From positions 1-42,724 of the IMG/VR virus record IMGVR_UViG_3300047157_000059: 42,724 nt of DNA, one strand, 5' to 3'. How positions within the stretch are numbered: the stretch's first letter is position 1; each line of letters opens with the position of its first letter. The stretch is from a virus. Of the stretch, positions 1-6,621 are shown piece after piece. A program made the translations under genes and the position numbers. Below the pieces are notes generated by a model, which did no database searches, had not been told where the DNA came from, and saw nothing but the letters and a program-made list of their open reading frames with translations.

Positions 1-260
1 ACTAATTGACTCATGCAACACACTTATGTTTCACTCAATGACATATATATTACACACTTGGTTTCATTGCATGAAACCTTAATGATTACTAACAAACCTC
101 AGTAGGTCACACATCTCTAGGCACATTGTTGTCGTAGAAGATACAGTAATCAATTACTTTTGGAATTCACTGCGTGAATTCTTGATGATACTGTTCGTAT
201 TACACTGCTGTACGTTCAGGCAAACTAATAAGCAGTTTACTTAATATAGGAGTCATCTCA
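1..260. other. AT-rich leader with hairpins, no gene
   Basis: No convincing gene is seen. The stretch contains two perfect inverted repeats: GTTTCA/TGAAAC at 61-77, and GAATTCAC-TGC-GTGAATTC at 163-181, about 80 bases ahead of the SSB start. The second shares its CACTGCGTG core with a hairpin at 10093-10107, which precedes the other ssDNA-binding protein gene. A regulatory or promoter role is plausible but unproven. Confidence 0.5.
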
Positions 261-776
261 ATGATAAATATTAATGAAATCCTTTTAGTAGGACAAACGG
301 GTAAAGATAGCAAACTTACTGAATATACACCTAAAGGTAAACCTGCTTTCAAAGCCTTGCGTTTTAGTGTCGCAACCAACAACGTTTGGTATGACGCTCA
401 AGGGCAAAAGCATGAGAATGCTGACTGGACTAATGTGGTTCAGAACTTCAATCAAGATAGAAACGGTAACTATCCACCTGCATGCGAAATGCTGTGGAAT
501 GCGTTAACACGTGGTGCAAGAGTCTTGGTTCAAGGTCGTCTAACTCAACGACAGTACAAACAAGACGGCATAGATATGAACTTCACTGAGGTTCAAACAA
601 ATGCTATTGGTGGTAAGATTGTATTGCTTGATAAAAATGACCAACCAATGGAAATGAATAGCTCCAATGTTGCGCCTACTTCTGGTACTGAAATACCACG
701 CACAAATAGTCAACCACAATATCGTGAACAGCAACCTGTTGTTGATGTTAGCGACATGGAAGTCATTCCACATTAA
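261..776 (+). CDS. ssb: Bacterial-type single-stranded DNA-binding protein (OB fold)
   Basis: This 171-residue protein should coat single-stranded DNA during phage replication and recombination. The order of conserved elements matches bacterial SSB: an N-terminal strand ending in LLVGQTGKDSKL, then F-x-V-A-T, a W-x-D...G-x2-x-E-x2-D-W block, a helix with ARVLVQGRL, and a C-terminal TEV strand. The OB fold covers about residues 1-125, and a polar linker rich in Q, N and P follows. The tail ends in DMEVIPH rather than the usual acidic DDIPF, so the terminal Phe that docks partner proteins is missing. GGAG lies 8-10 bases before ATG. It stands alone between a hairpin-rich leader and a terminator, so it appears to be its own transcription unit. 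A second, unrelated SSB type is encoded at 10209. Confidence 0.85.
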   Translation: MININEILLVGQTGKDSKLTEYTPKGKPAFKALRFSVATNNVWYDAQGQKHENADWTNVVQNFNQDRNGNYPPACEMLWNALTRGARVLVQGRLTQRQYKQDGIDMNFTEVQTNAIGGKIVLLDKNDQPMEMNSSNVAPTSGTEIPRTNSQPQYREQQPVVDVSDMEVIPH

Positions 777-783
777 TACTATA

Positions 784-815
784 CCAACGTTGTAGAAATA
801 TGACGTTGGTTTGTT
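784..815 (+). terminator. Rho-independent terminator after ssb
   Basis: A 7-bp perfect stem, CCAACGT (784-790) with ACGTTGG (803-809), is followed by a T-rich run. It lies just after the ssb stop codon and separates ssb from the structured region downstream. Confidence 0.7.
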
Positions 816-834
816 ATTTCGTTTAACTCATAGT

Positions 835-857
835 TATCGTGGTATGAAAATAAGGGT
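835..857 (+). promoter_or_regulatory. Candidate phage promoter element (TATCGT-N8-AATAAGGGT)
   Basis: TATCGT at 835-840 is followed after 8 bases by AATAAGGGT at 849-857. The same two words, spaced by 6 bases, lie at 6763-6783 ahead of the RNA polymerase gene, and AATAAGGGT repeats again at 6789-6797. Both sites directly follow a terminator and precede a transcription unit. This is pattern-based inference only. Confidence 0.3.
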
Positions 858-920
858 TCATATGAAGACGTTAGATTACTACTCTCCTATGGTAGTATGG
901 CTTGTCTTCTCTCCTAGTGC

Positions 921-942
921 TGAGCATCACTTAAAAGTGCTC
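921..942 (+). repeat. TGAGCA/TGCTC stem-loop, copy 1
   Basis: GAG-cat-CACT pairs with AGTG-CTC around a TAAA loop. It belongs to a dispersed family that also occurs at 1192-1223, 1259-1288 and 10748-10771. Three of the four copies share a TAAACTGCTCA-like 3' arm; this copy is the most divergent. Confidence 0.5.
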
Positions 943-1191
943 CCAAATTTCAAAGAAAGGTAATACCGGGACGCTGGTATTGTGGGTTCGAATCCCACCG
1001 CTTTAACGAGAGGTTACTGCTAAAACATCCATAAGTCAATGCGTCTAATAAACGGAAGCGATGTCCTCTCACCAAACACCTGACTAACTAGCTGTATGCG
1101 GAACCGAGTCCTGTCAGGAATAGTAAAGCTATTAACACTAGTGGGCTTTGCGATTCATCATCAATATGCGGTGATGTCTAATACAACGATA

Positions 1192-1223
1192 GGTGCTGAG
1201 CATCACTGCTAAACTGCTCACCT
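1192..1223 (+). repeat. TGAGCA/TGCTCA stem-loop, copy 2
   Basis: AGGTG-ct-GAGCA pairs with TGCTCACCT, giving nine base pairs with a two-base bulge. The 3' arm reads TAAACTGCTCACC, closely matching copies 3 and 4. Confidence 0.5.
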
Positions 1224-1258
1224 AATTTATAGAAGCGAGGGCTCTATGATGCACTTCC

Positions 1259-1288
1259 TGAGCATGAAGTCTGCTAATAAACTGCTCA
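1259..1288 (+). repeat. TGAGCA/TGCTCA stem-loop, copy 3
   Basis: TGAGCA (1259-1264) pairs with TGCTCA (1283-1288). It lies 27 bases before the start of the 1315 gene, as copy 4 (10748-10771) lies just before the 10789 gene. This placement fits an RNA processing or translation-control site. Confidence 0.5.
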
Positions 1289-1314
1289 TTTCATAATAAT
1301 AAATAGGAGTTACT

Positions 1315-1626
1315 ATGATTGACCTACGTAAAATAAAAAGAACCGACTTTCATTTGTCTTGGCAAAATCCAGAGACAATTGCAAAGTTTAATAAAGTAAT
1401 TGACAAAAAGTTTGACCTTGGTTCAGCTGAAATGTTGTACAAACTCAATGTAATATCATACAAACGTCAATTCTGGGAATTCTGTACTAAAAATCACTAT
1501 CAAGTTGTTGTTGATTCAATACAACGTGATGCGATCAATCGTGATATCTGGCTATCCAATATGCCAGAACATAATACAGAAGAACCTTTAACCTATGGCG
1601 ATGCAACAATGCGCCATTCAAACTAG
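1315..1626 (+). CDS. Hypothetical early protein
   Basis: I do not recognise this 103-residue protein. It is basic in its N-terminal third and contains no obvious motif, signal peptide or membrane segment. A good AGGAG site lies ahead of the ATG, and the gene ends with TAG. It is the first gene after the structured non-coding region and the stem-loop at 1259-1288, so it opens the early operon that runs to 6719. Confidence 0.6.
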   Translation: MIDLRKIKRTDFHLSWQNPETIAKFNKVIDKKFDLGSAEMLYKLNVISYKRQFWEFCTKNHYQVVVDSIQRDAINRDIWLSNMPEHNTEEPLTYGDATMRHSN

Positions 1627-1634
1627 GAGATAAA

Positions 1635-1766
1635 ATGTTAGAACATATACTGTTAGGCTTCATGCTATTTTTATGTGCAATGATAGGTACTGCTTGTGCC
1701 TTAGCTCCATTCTTTGCACATCTAAATAATAAAATTAATAAGAAATATAACTTGGAGGATAAGTAA
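1635..1766 (+). CDS. Small membrane protein (43 aa)
   Basis: This 43-residue ORF begins nine bases after the previous stop, preceded by AGGAGATAAA. It encodes one hydrophobic segment (about residues 5-30, rich in L, F, M and A) followed by a short Lys/Asn-rich tail, so it is a likely single-pass membrane peptide. Its TAA overlaps the next start as TAATG, implying translational coupling. Function unknown. It is one of several tiny membrane ORFs in this operon. Confidence 0.55.
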   Translation: MLEHILLGFMLFLCAMIGTACALAPFFAHLNNKINKKYNLEDK

Positions 1767-2158
1767 TGGGTTTAGATATGTACGCTTGGAAAACTAAAAC
1801 TGATGATATAACTGTTGATGATAGTGAGCATGTTGAATTAGCTTACTGGCGTAAACACAACAGACTACATGGTTGGATGGGTGACTTGTGGGAAAAGAAA
1901 GGCTTCCCACTACAACGTGGTGATGATATGCAATTCAATTGTATACCACTTCAACTCACAAAACGTGACTTGCTTGATTTACGGCAAGCCATAAAGAAAA
2001 GAAATATGCCAAGTACATCTGGCTTCTTCTTTGGTCAAGATAGTTATGATGCTGCTGACTATCGTGACGAAATTGACAAATATGACTTAGAATTCGTTAG
2101 CAAAGGGTTACGTGCTATCAAAGACGGATACAAAGTTGTATATGACTCATGGTGGTAA
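1766..2158 (+). CDS. Conserved phage protein of the MGLDMY type
   Basis: This 130-residue protein begins with MGLDMYAW and has the ELAYWRKHNRLHGW block plus C-terminal Gly/Tyr/Trp-rich strands. The pattern is seen in a widespread family of phage and bacterial proteins of unknown role that start with MGLDMY and contain a YWRK-x-N-x-[IL]-H block. No catalytic assignment is justified. Translation is coupled to the preceding membrane peptide by TAATG, and the next small ORF overlaps its last codons. Confidence 0.75.
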   Translation: MGLDMYAWKTKTDDITVDDSEHVELAYWRKHNRLHGWMGDLWEKKGFPLQRGDDMQFNCIPLQLTKRDLLDLRQAIKKRNMPSTSGFFFGQDSYDAADYRDEIDKYDLEFVSKGLRAIKDGYKVVYDSWW

Positions 2159-2250
2159 CAGACATCATAGACGTAACAATGCTACTCATATCGGGTGGCA
2201 TTGTTATTTTATTTTATTATTTAATCAATAAGGAACTAGACAATGAATAA
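2152..2250 (+). CDS. Very small membrane protein
   Basis: Starting from GTG at 2152 (or ATG at 2179), the ORF encodes 32 (or 23) residues dominated by a hydrophobic stretch with LLISGGIVILFYYLI. It overlaps the previous gene's stop and the next gene's start, as in the other coupled mini-genes here. Length alone is weak evidence. The call rests on the hydrophobic pattern and the tight spacing. Confidence 0.4.
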   Translation: MVTDIIDVTMLLISGGIVILFYYLINKELDNE

Positions 2251-2406
2251 GGATATGACGCAAGAAGATTTAGTATTAAACTTTCTCAAAATCGTGGCAC
2301 AATAACACAACGTGAGGCAAATATAAGTCTCTCAGTATCAAGACTAGCTGCAATCATATACAAGCTCAGACATCATTACGGTCATAAAATCAATGCAAAA
2401 CAATAA
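2243..2406 (+). CDS. Helix-turn-helix protein, frame broken by a missing base
   Basis: The first frame from ATG 2243 gives 20 residues (with DLVLNFLK) and stops at 2303-2305. Moving to the -1 frame at the CAAAATC run (about 2288-2291) continues with RGTITQREAN, then VSRLAAIIYKLRHHYG, to a stop at 2404-2406. The restored protein of about 54 residues matches the compact phage helix-turn-helix type with a [LI]-x-[YF]-L-K, G-x-I-T-x2-E-A, R-L-x-A-x-I-x2-L-R pattern. A missing A in the A-run (a consensus error) is the simplest reason for the break. It is likely a small DNA-binding regulator of the early region. Confidence 0.55.
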
Positions 2407-2467
2407 CCGTAAAAAACCAATTTGGCAAAAAATGTCATGTAGCTGAATATCATTTGGATGAAGCATA

Positions 2468-2773
2468 ATGGAAACAAAAACAAAAGATATTTATGCAGAA
2501 TATGGGTATGTCAAATCAGATGTACCATTCAGCGCTGGAATGATGGTTGGCAATAACCACGAAACTGTTGCCAATAGATTTACAGGTGTAAAAGTAAAAC
2601 TAAATCCTGTAGAAGTAGCTGTCTATGATGTACTCATGGGTAGTTACAACATGCATCTTCAAGCAGCTAAAGATGATGCTATACAAGCTCGTGAATTATA
2701 CAATGACTTTATCAAAGGTAAAAACTGGTTCATTGAAAACAATCCACAAGCATACTTTGATTTAATTGACTAA
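2468..2773 (+). CDS. Conserved hypothetical early phage protein
   Basis: This 101-residue protein has a central NRFTGVKVKLNPVEVAVYD block and a C-terminal GKNWFIENNPQAYFDLID block. Similar N-R-F-T-G and NWF-x-ENNP-x-AY patterns recur in small marine phage proteins without known function, judging from memory rather than a search. There are no membrane segments or metal-binding residues. About 60 bases of non-coding sequence precede it. Confidence 0.6.
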   Translation: METKTKDIYAEYGYVKSDVPFSAGMMVGNNHETVANRFTGVKVKLNPVEVAVYDVLMGSYNMHLQAAKDDAIQARELYNDFIKGKNWFIENNPQAYFDLID

Positions 2774-2782
2774 GGAAATAAT

Positions 2783-3064
2783 ATGACAGCAAATGACGTA
2801 ATCAAAAAAGCTATTGACAGTAGCGACATGAAAGAACTCAAAAGCATTGGTGACTTAATAAAACAACGCAAAGAGAATATATCAAAAGCAATAATGCGTG
2901 ACCTAAAAGTCGGTGATCGTGTTCAATTCGAAAACCGCTACGGTGAAATACAAGTAGGTACTGTACGCAAGAAAAACATAAAACGTTGCGTAATCGATAC
3001 ACATGATGGTGGCTGGAATGTACCTGCAAGTATGCTCCAAGCTGTAGAAGAATGGGACGAATAA
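2783..3064 (+). CDS. Small protein with SH3/KOW-like C-terminal domain
   Basis: The first 40 residues are helical and charged. Residues about 41-88 (LKVGDRVQF...GTVRKKNIKRCVI...WNVPASML) have the alternating strand pattern V-G-D-x-V, then G-x-V-x-K, then VP-x-S-x-L, typical of SH3/KOW-like folds found in small marine phage proteins. Nucleic-acid or protein binding is inferred, not shown. A lipoprotein ORF overlaps its last four codons. Confidence 0.6.
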   Translation: MTANDVIKKAIDSSDMKELKSIGDLIKQRKENISKAIMRDLKVGDRVQFENRYGEIQVGTVRKKNIKRCVIDTHDGGWNVPASMLQAVEEWDE

Positions 3065-3186
3065 TAATACTAATGTTACTGCTGTCTTCTTGTAGTACAT
3101 TCGAACAAAAAATGCAAGAAGCACAGCACTTACAATGCACCCCACCAAATGCGGTAGGGTGTACTGGTTTTTATAACAACAATTAA
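3052..3186 (+). CDS. Small predicted lipoprotein (44 aa)
   Basis: The ORF starts inside the last codons of the preceding gene and encodes MGRIIILMLLLSSC followed by a short polar segment with two further Cys. A positively charged N-terminus, a hydrophobic core and an LSSC lipobox make a complete type II signal peptide, with the mature protein starting at Cys14. The size resembles outer-membrane spanin subunits, but no inner-membrane partner is visible nearby, so no lysis role is claimed. Superinfection exclusion is another possibility. Confidence 0.55.
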   Translation: MGRIIILMLLLSSCSTFEQKMQEAQHLQCTPPNAVGCTGFYNNN

Positions 3187-3195
3187 GGAATATAA

Positions 3196-3609
3196 ATGCA
3201 AAAAGTAGATGACTACAACCTAGCGTTGACAGATTCAAATGTAAATACATTAATGCAAAGAGTCCTAGATAGAATCAAGGCTAATTCAGTAATTGATGAG
3301 CCGTTACCATGGAACTTAGCAACAGCATTGAATTATGAAATGCAAAATCTAGCACAAACAATAGACTATGACGAGCTGGAAGAAATAAAACAATATGAAT
3401 ACTCTTGCGAGATAGAACTTTATCCTATGCTTCAATATGTAGAAGCAAATAGTGCAGAAGAAGCAATTGAACTTGTCGAACAACAAATGAAAGATGACAA
3501 GTTTCTAAATGAACTTGACTCACGTGACTTTCACTGCACAAGTGCAAACATAGTAAAAGAAACTAAAGAATATAAACAATGGCGTGAATCAAATAAGGAG
3601 CAATCATGA
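3196..3609 (+). CDS. Hypothetical acidic early protein
   Basis: This 137-residue acidic protein is not recognised. It is predicted mainly helical in the first 70 residues. A CEIELYPMLQYVEANSAEEAIELVEQQ segment resembles the generic sensory-strand/helix pattern of small phage DUFs in which a beta-strand is followed by AxSxEEAIE. SD AAGGAAT precedes the ATG. Its TGA overlaps the next start as ATGA, implying coupling. Confidence 0.6.
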   Translation: MQKVDDYNLALTDSNVNTLMQRVLDRIKANSVIDEPLPWNLATALNYEMQNLAQTIDYDELEEIKQYEYSCEIELYPMLQYVEANSAEEAIELVEQQMKDDKFLNELDSRDFHCTSANIVKETKEYKQWRESNKEQS

Positions 3610-3851
3610 AAATACATATAGAACCTAAAGACGAAATGACAACATTCGAATTAACAAATATATTTAGATTAAATTATGAAAATATAGAATGTACACATCA
3701 AACATTGAAATCAGATGATGATAAAGAAATGACTGTATTAACTGTAGAACCAAGATATCTAGAAGATGATGGAAAATACGATGTACAAAGAAAAGTAGAA
3801 AAACTACTAGATACTATACAACTAGCACATAAATTAGGAGTAATAAAATAA
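3606..3851 (+). CDS. Hypothetical early protein
   Basis: An 81-residue acidic/basic mixed protein of unknown function. It overlaps its upstream neighbour by ATGA and the downstream gene by a single base (TAATG), so it is embedded in a translationally coupled chain. No motif recognised. Confidence 0.55.
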   Translation: MKIHIEPKDEMTTFELTNIFRLNYENIECTHQTLKSDDDKEMTVLTVEPRYLEDDGKYDVQRKVEKLLDTIQLAHKLGVIK

Positions 3852-4375
3852 TGGGCAGATATTACGATGGTGACATAGAAGGTAAGTTTTGGTTTGGTGT
3901 TCAATCGAGTGACGATGGTGAACACTTTGGTTCAGAAGAATGTGATAGCAACATCATAGAATACAGACAAGATCGTGACGTGTTCGAAGATGTTGGCACT
4001 AAACAAATTCAACAACTAATAAAAAACCTATCATTCAAACATGTAAGACATAATGGAAATGGTAAAAAATGGATTGACTATAACTATTATGAACTGTGGC
4101 AAGAATGGGATAGATGGTCTACTGAATGGGCGAGACAACATAGTGGTACAAACAAAGAATGGTCGTATACAAACTTCCAGGACTGGCTATTTAAATACAA
4201 AGAAATTGGTGTACCTAAACCCGATATATCAGACAAACCAGCTTACAATGAAAACGAAGCTAAATGGATGCCAATATGGGAATGGATTGCAAGACTACAC
4301 TTAGGTTACAAAATGCAAAAATTCTTTGAAGACAATCCAGACGCTGACGAACTATACTACACAGCAGAATGTTAA
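3851..4375 (+). CDS. Conserved phage protein (MGRYYDGDIEGKFWFGVQ type)
   Basis: This 174-residue protein begins with MGRYYDGDIEGKFWFGVQSSDD, a start shared by phage hypothetical proteins that read MGRYY-x-GDIEGKF[WM]F. The rest is rich in Trp, Tyr and acidic residues, with a helical C-terminus. There is no catalytic motif. It overlaps the previous stop by one base. Confidence 0.6.
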   Translation: MGRYYDGDIEGKFWFGVQSSDDGEHFGSEECDSNIIEYRQDRDVFEDVGTKQIQQLIKNLSFKHVRHNGNGKKWIDYNYYELWQEWDRWSTEWARQHSGTNKEWSYTNFQDWLFKYKEIGVPKPDISDKPAYNENEAKWMPIWEWIARLHLGYKMQKFFEDNPDADELYYTAEC

Positions 4376-4447
4376 ATGCTGTTGTTCTTTCAGCTATTCA
4401 TATTTACTATGATAGCGATAATAATATATCAAATAATAAGGTTTTAA
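4376..4447 (+). CDS. Tiny membrane peptide (23 aa)
   Basis: The ORF directly follows the previous stop (TAAATG) and encodes a 23-residue almost wholly hydrophobic peptide (MLLFFQLFIFTMIAIIIY...). There is no separate SD, so translation would depend on termination of the upstream gene. It may be a real membrane mini-protein like those at 1635 and 6621, or spurious. Confidence 0.35.
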   Translation: MLLFFQLFIFTMIAIIIYQIIRF

Positions 4448-4448
4448 T

Positions 4449-4733
4449 ATGTATACAAAACTAATAGAAATGCGTATAGGTGTTGTAATATGGGACATTG
4501 TAAAAAACTTTATAGATCAAAAATGTCCAGAAATAGAAGAACTGTCACAAATCGAGCAAGAACGTGTTTATGGAAGTATCGTTCAAAGTGTGTCAGAAAT
4601 AATACTAGATGATGTGCTAGAACGCACACATGATATGATTGACGAGCTACAACGTGATTATCACTGGGGTGCTTATCGACTAGATGATGAGGATAAAAAA
4701 CTATCCTATGAAGAAATGTCAAGAGGTTACTAA
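4449..4733 (+). CDS. Hypothetical acidic early protein
   Basis: A 94-residue, strongly acidic, mainly helical protein. Its C-terminal segment (HWGAYRLDDEDKKLSYEEMSRGY) is tyrosine-rich. No family recognised. The stop overlaps the next ATG (TAATG), so the two are coupled. Confidence 0.55.
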   Translation: MYTKLIEMRIGVVIWDIVKNFIDQKCPEIEELSQIEQERVYGSIVQSVSEIILDDVLERTHDMIDELQRDYHWGAYRLDDEDKKLSYEEMSRGY

Positions 4734-5023
4734 TGGAAATAATACATAGAGAATATATATACCCAACTGGTATGCAGACTCATCCAAATGAAGAAGTATA
4801 CTATGACCATGGTTCAGGGCGTCCATTCAAAGAAATTTATCCTAGTATGTACAAAGAAGGGTGGGCTTTCATTGGTACATATGTTGTAGATGAAGGTTTA
4901 TATTTTGTTGACGATGAAGATGCTGCTGAATATATACGCAAAAAATATCGTATCAAACTTCAAACAAGTTATGACAGAGGATATCACTACTATTCAGAAT
5001 GGATGCGTGAAGCATGGGAATAA
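4733..5023 (+). CDS. Hypothetical early protein
   Basis: This 96-residue protein is rich in Tyr, Glu and Asp with alternating aromatic and acidic residues. No motif known to me. Its last codons overlap the start (5014) of the TGA-interrupted gene that follows. Confidence 0.55.
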   Translation: MEIIHREYIYPTGMQTHPNEEVYYDHGSGRPFKEIYPSMYKEGWAFIGTYVVDEGLYFVDDEDAAEYIRKKYRIKLQTSYDRGYHYYSEWMREAWE

Positions 5024-5307
5024 ATACACAATGTGAATGGACAAGAGAGGCATACGAATGAGCTCAGAAGATATACGAATGGGAATTGTTAGATAAAAGA
5101 TTAAATGAAGATAAACACACACCTGTTGCACAACCATTAAGACGTGCACACATCAACCTAGATGAATCATTACAAGATATGCTTATAGACTTATTCAATG
5201 GTGACAGACATTGCGTGACAATAAACACAACATTAATAGAAGGCATGCTCAAAACAGATAAACGTATAGAAATAAATATAACAATAACAGATGGTGATGA
5301 ATCATGA
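5014..5307 (+). CDS. Hypothetical protein with in-frame TGA
   Basis: From ATG 5014 the frame reads MGINTQCEWTREAYE, then TGA (5059-5061), then AQKIYEWELLDKRL and on to LITDGDES-like residues before TGA TAA at 5305-5310. The sequence flows across the TGA (EAYE-x-AQKIYEWELLDKR is a plausible continuous helix). The downstream part has no good ATG and no SD; its first possible start is TTG at 5086. Either a base error (for example CGA to TGA), a real nonsense change, or UGA readthrough is involved. The full product would be 97 residues. Function unknown. Confidence 0.45.
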
Positions 5308-5591
5308 TAATTTATCAAAAAACAAATAACTGGTGTCAAGACAAAGACATAACAGAAGACGAAAAGTTTTTATATTTTTCGTCATACTATGCAACGAAAG
5401 AAGAAGCATTAGCTATCCCCACAAAAGGTACACACGTTTATAAAATAACAATTAATACTCTTGGCAGAGATGAAATTGCGTCTTTATTAAACATGGGGCA
5501 TGTAAGCTTTGAACATTCACAAATAGCTGGTGGTTATCATGAAATACATGACATCAGCACAATATCAAAACACAGGGAGTTAATCAAATGA
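5304..5591 (+). CDS. Hypothetical early protein
   Basis: A 95-residue protein with alternating strands and helices, including YYATKEEALAIPTKGTHVYKITI, which looks like a small alpha/beta fold. It is coupled by ATGA to both the previous and the next gene. Function unknown. Confidence 0.55.
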   Translation: MIIYQKTNNWCQDKDITEDEKFLYFSSYYATKEEALAIPTKGTHVYKITINTLGRDEIASLLNMGHVSFEHSQIAGGYHEIHDISTISKHRELIK

Positions 5592-5818
5592 GAAACTGGT
5601 CAGAAGATGCAACAAAACTATTCAAAGGTAAAACAGTTGCTAGAATAGGATACTTAAACAATATGGAACAAGAAGCAATGGGTTGGAGTGCAACACCATT
5701 CATTGAATTCACTGATGGTCATTCAATCATTGCTAGTAGTGATGATGAAGGTAATGCCGGTGGTGCATTCTATACATCAATGGAAGACATGATGATAATT
5801 CCACAAGGTGGACAATAA
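5588..5818 (+). CDS. Hypothetical early protein
   Basis: A 76-residue protein predicted as a small beta-rich domain (FIEFTDGHSIIASSDDEGN segment). No family recognised. It overlaps its neighbours by ATGA upstream and TAATG downstream. Confidence 0.55.
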   Translation: MRNWSEDATKLFKGKTVARIGYLNNMEQEAMGWSATPFIEFTDGHSIIASSDDEGNAGGAFYTSMEDMMIIPQGGQ

Positions 5819-5988
5819 TGTATCGTGAATGGCGTAATGAAGCATTAGAAATGGTAGAAGAAGGTCGTGTAACTGCCGACCATCTTCTATTGTGTTGTCT
5901 AAAATATATGTCAAATGATAATGTGTTTGACATGCTAGATTGTAACGAATTAACAGAAAGGTTTAACAATGATGGCGAAGAAGACTAA
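5818..5988 (+). CDS. Small helical phage protein (56 aa)
   Basis: The ORF starts at the TAATG overlap with the preceding gene and encodes a 56-residue acidic helical protein (YREWRNEALEMVEEGR, then HLLLCCLKYMSNDNVFDMLDCNEL). The CLKYMS-x-D-x-V-x-DML-x2-NEL pattern resembles a small helical family recurrent in marine phages (from memory). It overlaps the start of the next gene by about 20 bases in another frame, as do other genes in this operon. Confidence 0.55.
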   Translation: MYREWRNEALEMVEEGRVTADHLLLCCLKYMSNDNVFDMLDCNELTERFNNDGEED

Positions 5989-6151
5989 ATGGAAAAGTAT
6001 GCTAACAGGAAAAGAAATTAAAAAATATATAGTATGGGTTGACGGTGAACGCATGAACCCAAAAATGCTGACATATACTGATGCCAAAGCATTACTATTA
6101 AAATATCAACAAGATGGTTACTACGATGTAATCATAACTGGAGCAAATTAA
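5969..6151 (+). CDS. Small basic hypothetical protein
   Basis: A 60-residue Lys-rich protein starting at ATG 5969 or, with better spacing from AAAGG, ATG 5972. The C-terminal half (MLTYTDAKALLLKYQQDGYYDVIITG) looks like a small alpha/beta unit. Function unknown. Its stop overlaps the next start (TAATG). Confidence 0.5.
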   Translation: MMAKKTKWKSMLTGKEIKKYIVWVDGERMNPKMLTYTDAKALLLKYQQDGYYDVIITGAN

Positions 6152-6621
6152 TGACTAATAAATTATTGTTAGATGAATACCAACGTAAATATTATGATGT
6201 CGAAATACAATATCAATGTATAGTAACTGTTGACAAAAGAATATATGTTGACGAAATGGAACAATTTGTAGATACATACTATGATGCAGAATATTTAGCT
6301 AAGAAAAATATTCAATACAAACACATAGGTACAGACGAATTCAACAAACATAATATGTTGTTTGCAGAAATGGTAGCACCTGATAGAGTAGAAGATGAAG
6401 AGTTGCATCACGGGTTAGAAATAACTGATACATTTGTAGCTGGTTCAACAGAAGGTAGTGAACGTGATGGCAAAGAAATTTGGCAATGTGTAATATGTGA
6501 AGAACACTTTACAGGTTTTGGTAATAACCCAGACCCTGTACAAATCAATGGTGATTGTTGTGACGCATGTAATACAAATCATGTTATACCTGCGAGAATG
6601 CAAGAATTATTTGCAAAGTAA
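6151..6621 (+). CDS. Zinc-finger-containing phage protein
   Basis: This 156-residue protein ends with a clear metal-binding module: C-V-I-C (about residues 112-115), then C-C-D-A-C-N followed by VIPAR. A C-x2-C...C-C-x2-C with VIPAR after it is a pattern seen in small phage proteins of unknown role. The N-terminal part resembles a small strand/helix domain (YYDVEIQYQCIVTVD...VDEMEQFVD). Protein or nucleic-acid binding is likely but unassigned. Its stop overlaps the next mini-gene by one base. Confidence 0.65.
   Translation: MTNKLLLDEYQRKYYDVEIQYQCIVTVDKRIYVDEMEQFVDTYYDAEYLAKKNIQYKHIGTDEFNKHNMLFAEMVAPDRVEDEELHHGLEITDTFVAGSTEGSERDGKEIWQCVICEEHFTGFGNNPDPVQINGDCCDACNTNHVIPARMQELFAK

Larger units (their letters stand above)
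820..1314 (+). ncRNA. Structured non-coding region with tRNA T-arm mimic (candidate phage RNA)
   Basis: About 500 bases lack a credible ORF but are unusually rich in complementary segments. These include AATACC/GGTATT (962-967/976-981), then directly GTGGG-TTCGAAT-CCCAC (982-998), which is a perfect tRNA T-arm. A compound helix pairs GAGAGG (1008-1013) and ACATC (1025-1029) with GATGT (1060-1064) and CCTCTC (1065-1070). Others are CCTGAC/GTCAGG (1079-1084/1113-1118), AATAG/CTATT near 1119-1133 and CATCA/TGATG near 1157-1175. Three copies of a TGAGCA/TGCTCA-type stem-loop frame the region. No canonical D-arm, anticodon arm or CCA is found, so it is not called a tRNA. It could be a processed phage leader, a regulatory RNA or a decayed tRNA. 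Confidence 0.4.

Noticed and set aside
933-1006. A complete tRNA with UCA anticodon (TTTCAAA loop at 948-954), which would fit UGA suppression
   Set aside because: The T-arm is perfect and the acceptor partly pairs, but the supposed anticodon stem and D-arm do not form and there is no CCA. Kept only as a T-arm mimic.
820-1314. Permuted tmRNA or group I intron
   Set aside because: TAAAGC at 1124-1129 can pair with GCTTTA at 1000-1005 as in a permuted acceptor, but no tag reading frame ending in Ala-Ala, no CCA and no conserved intron core are visible.
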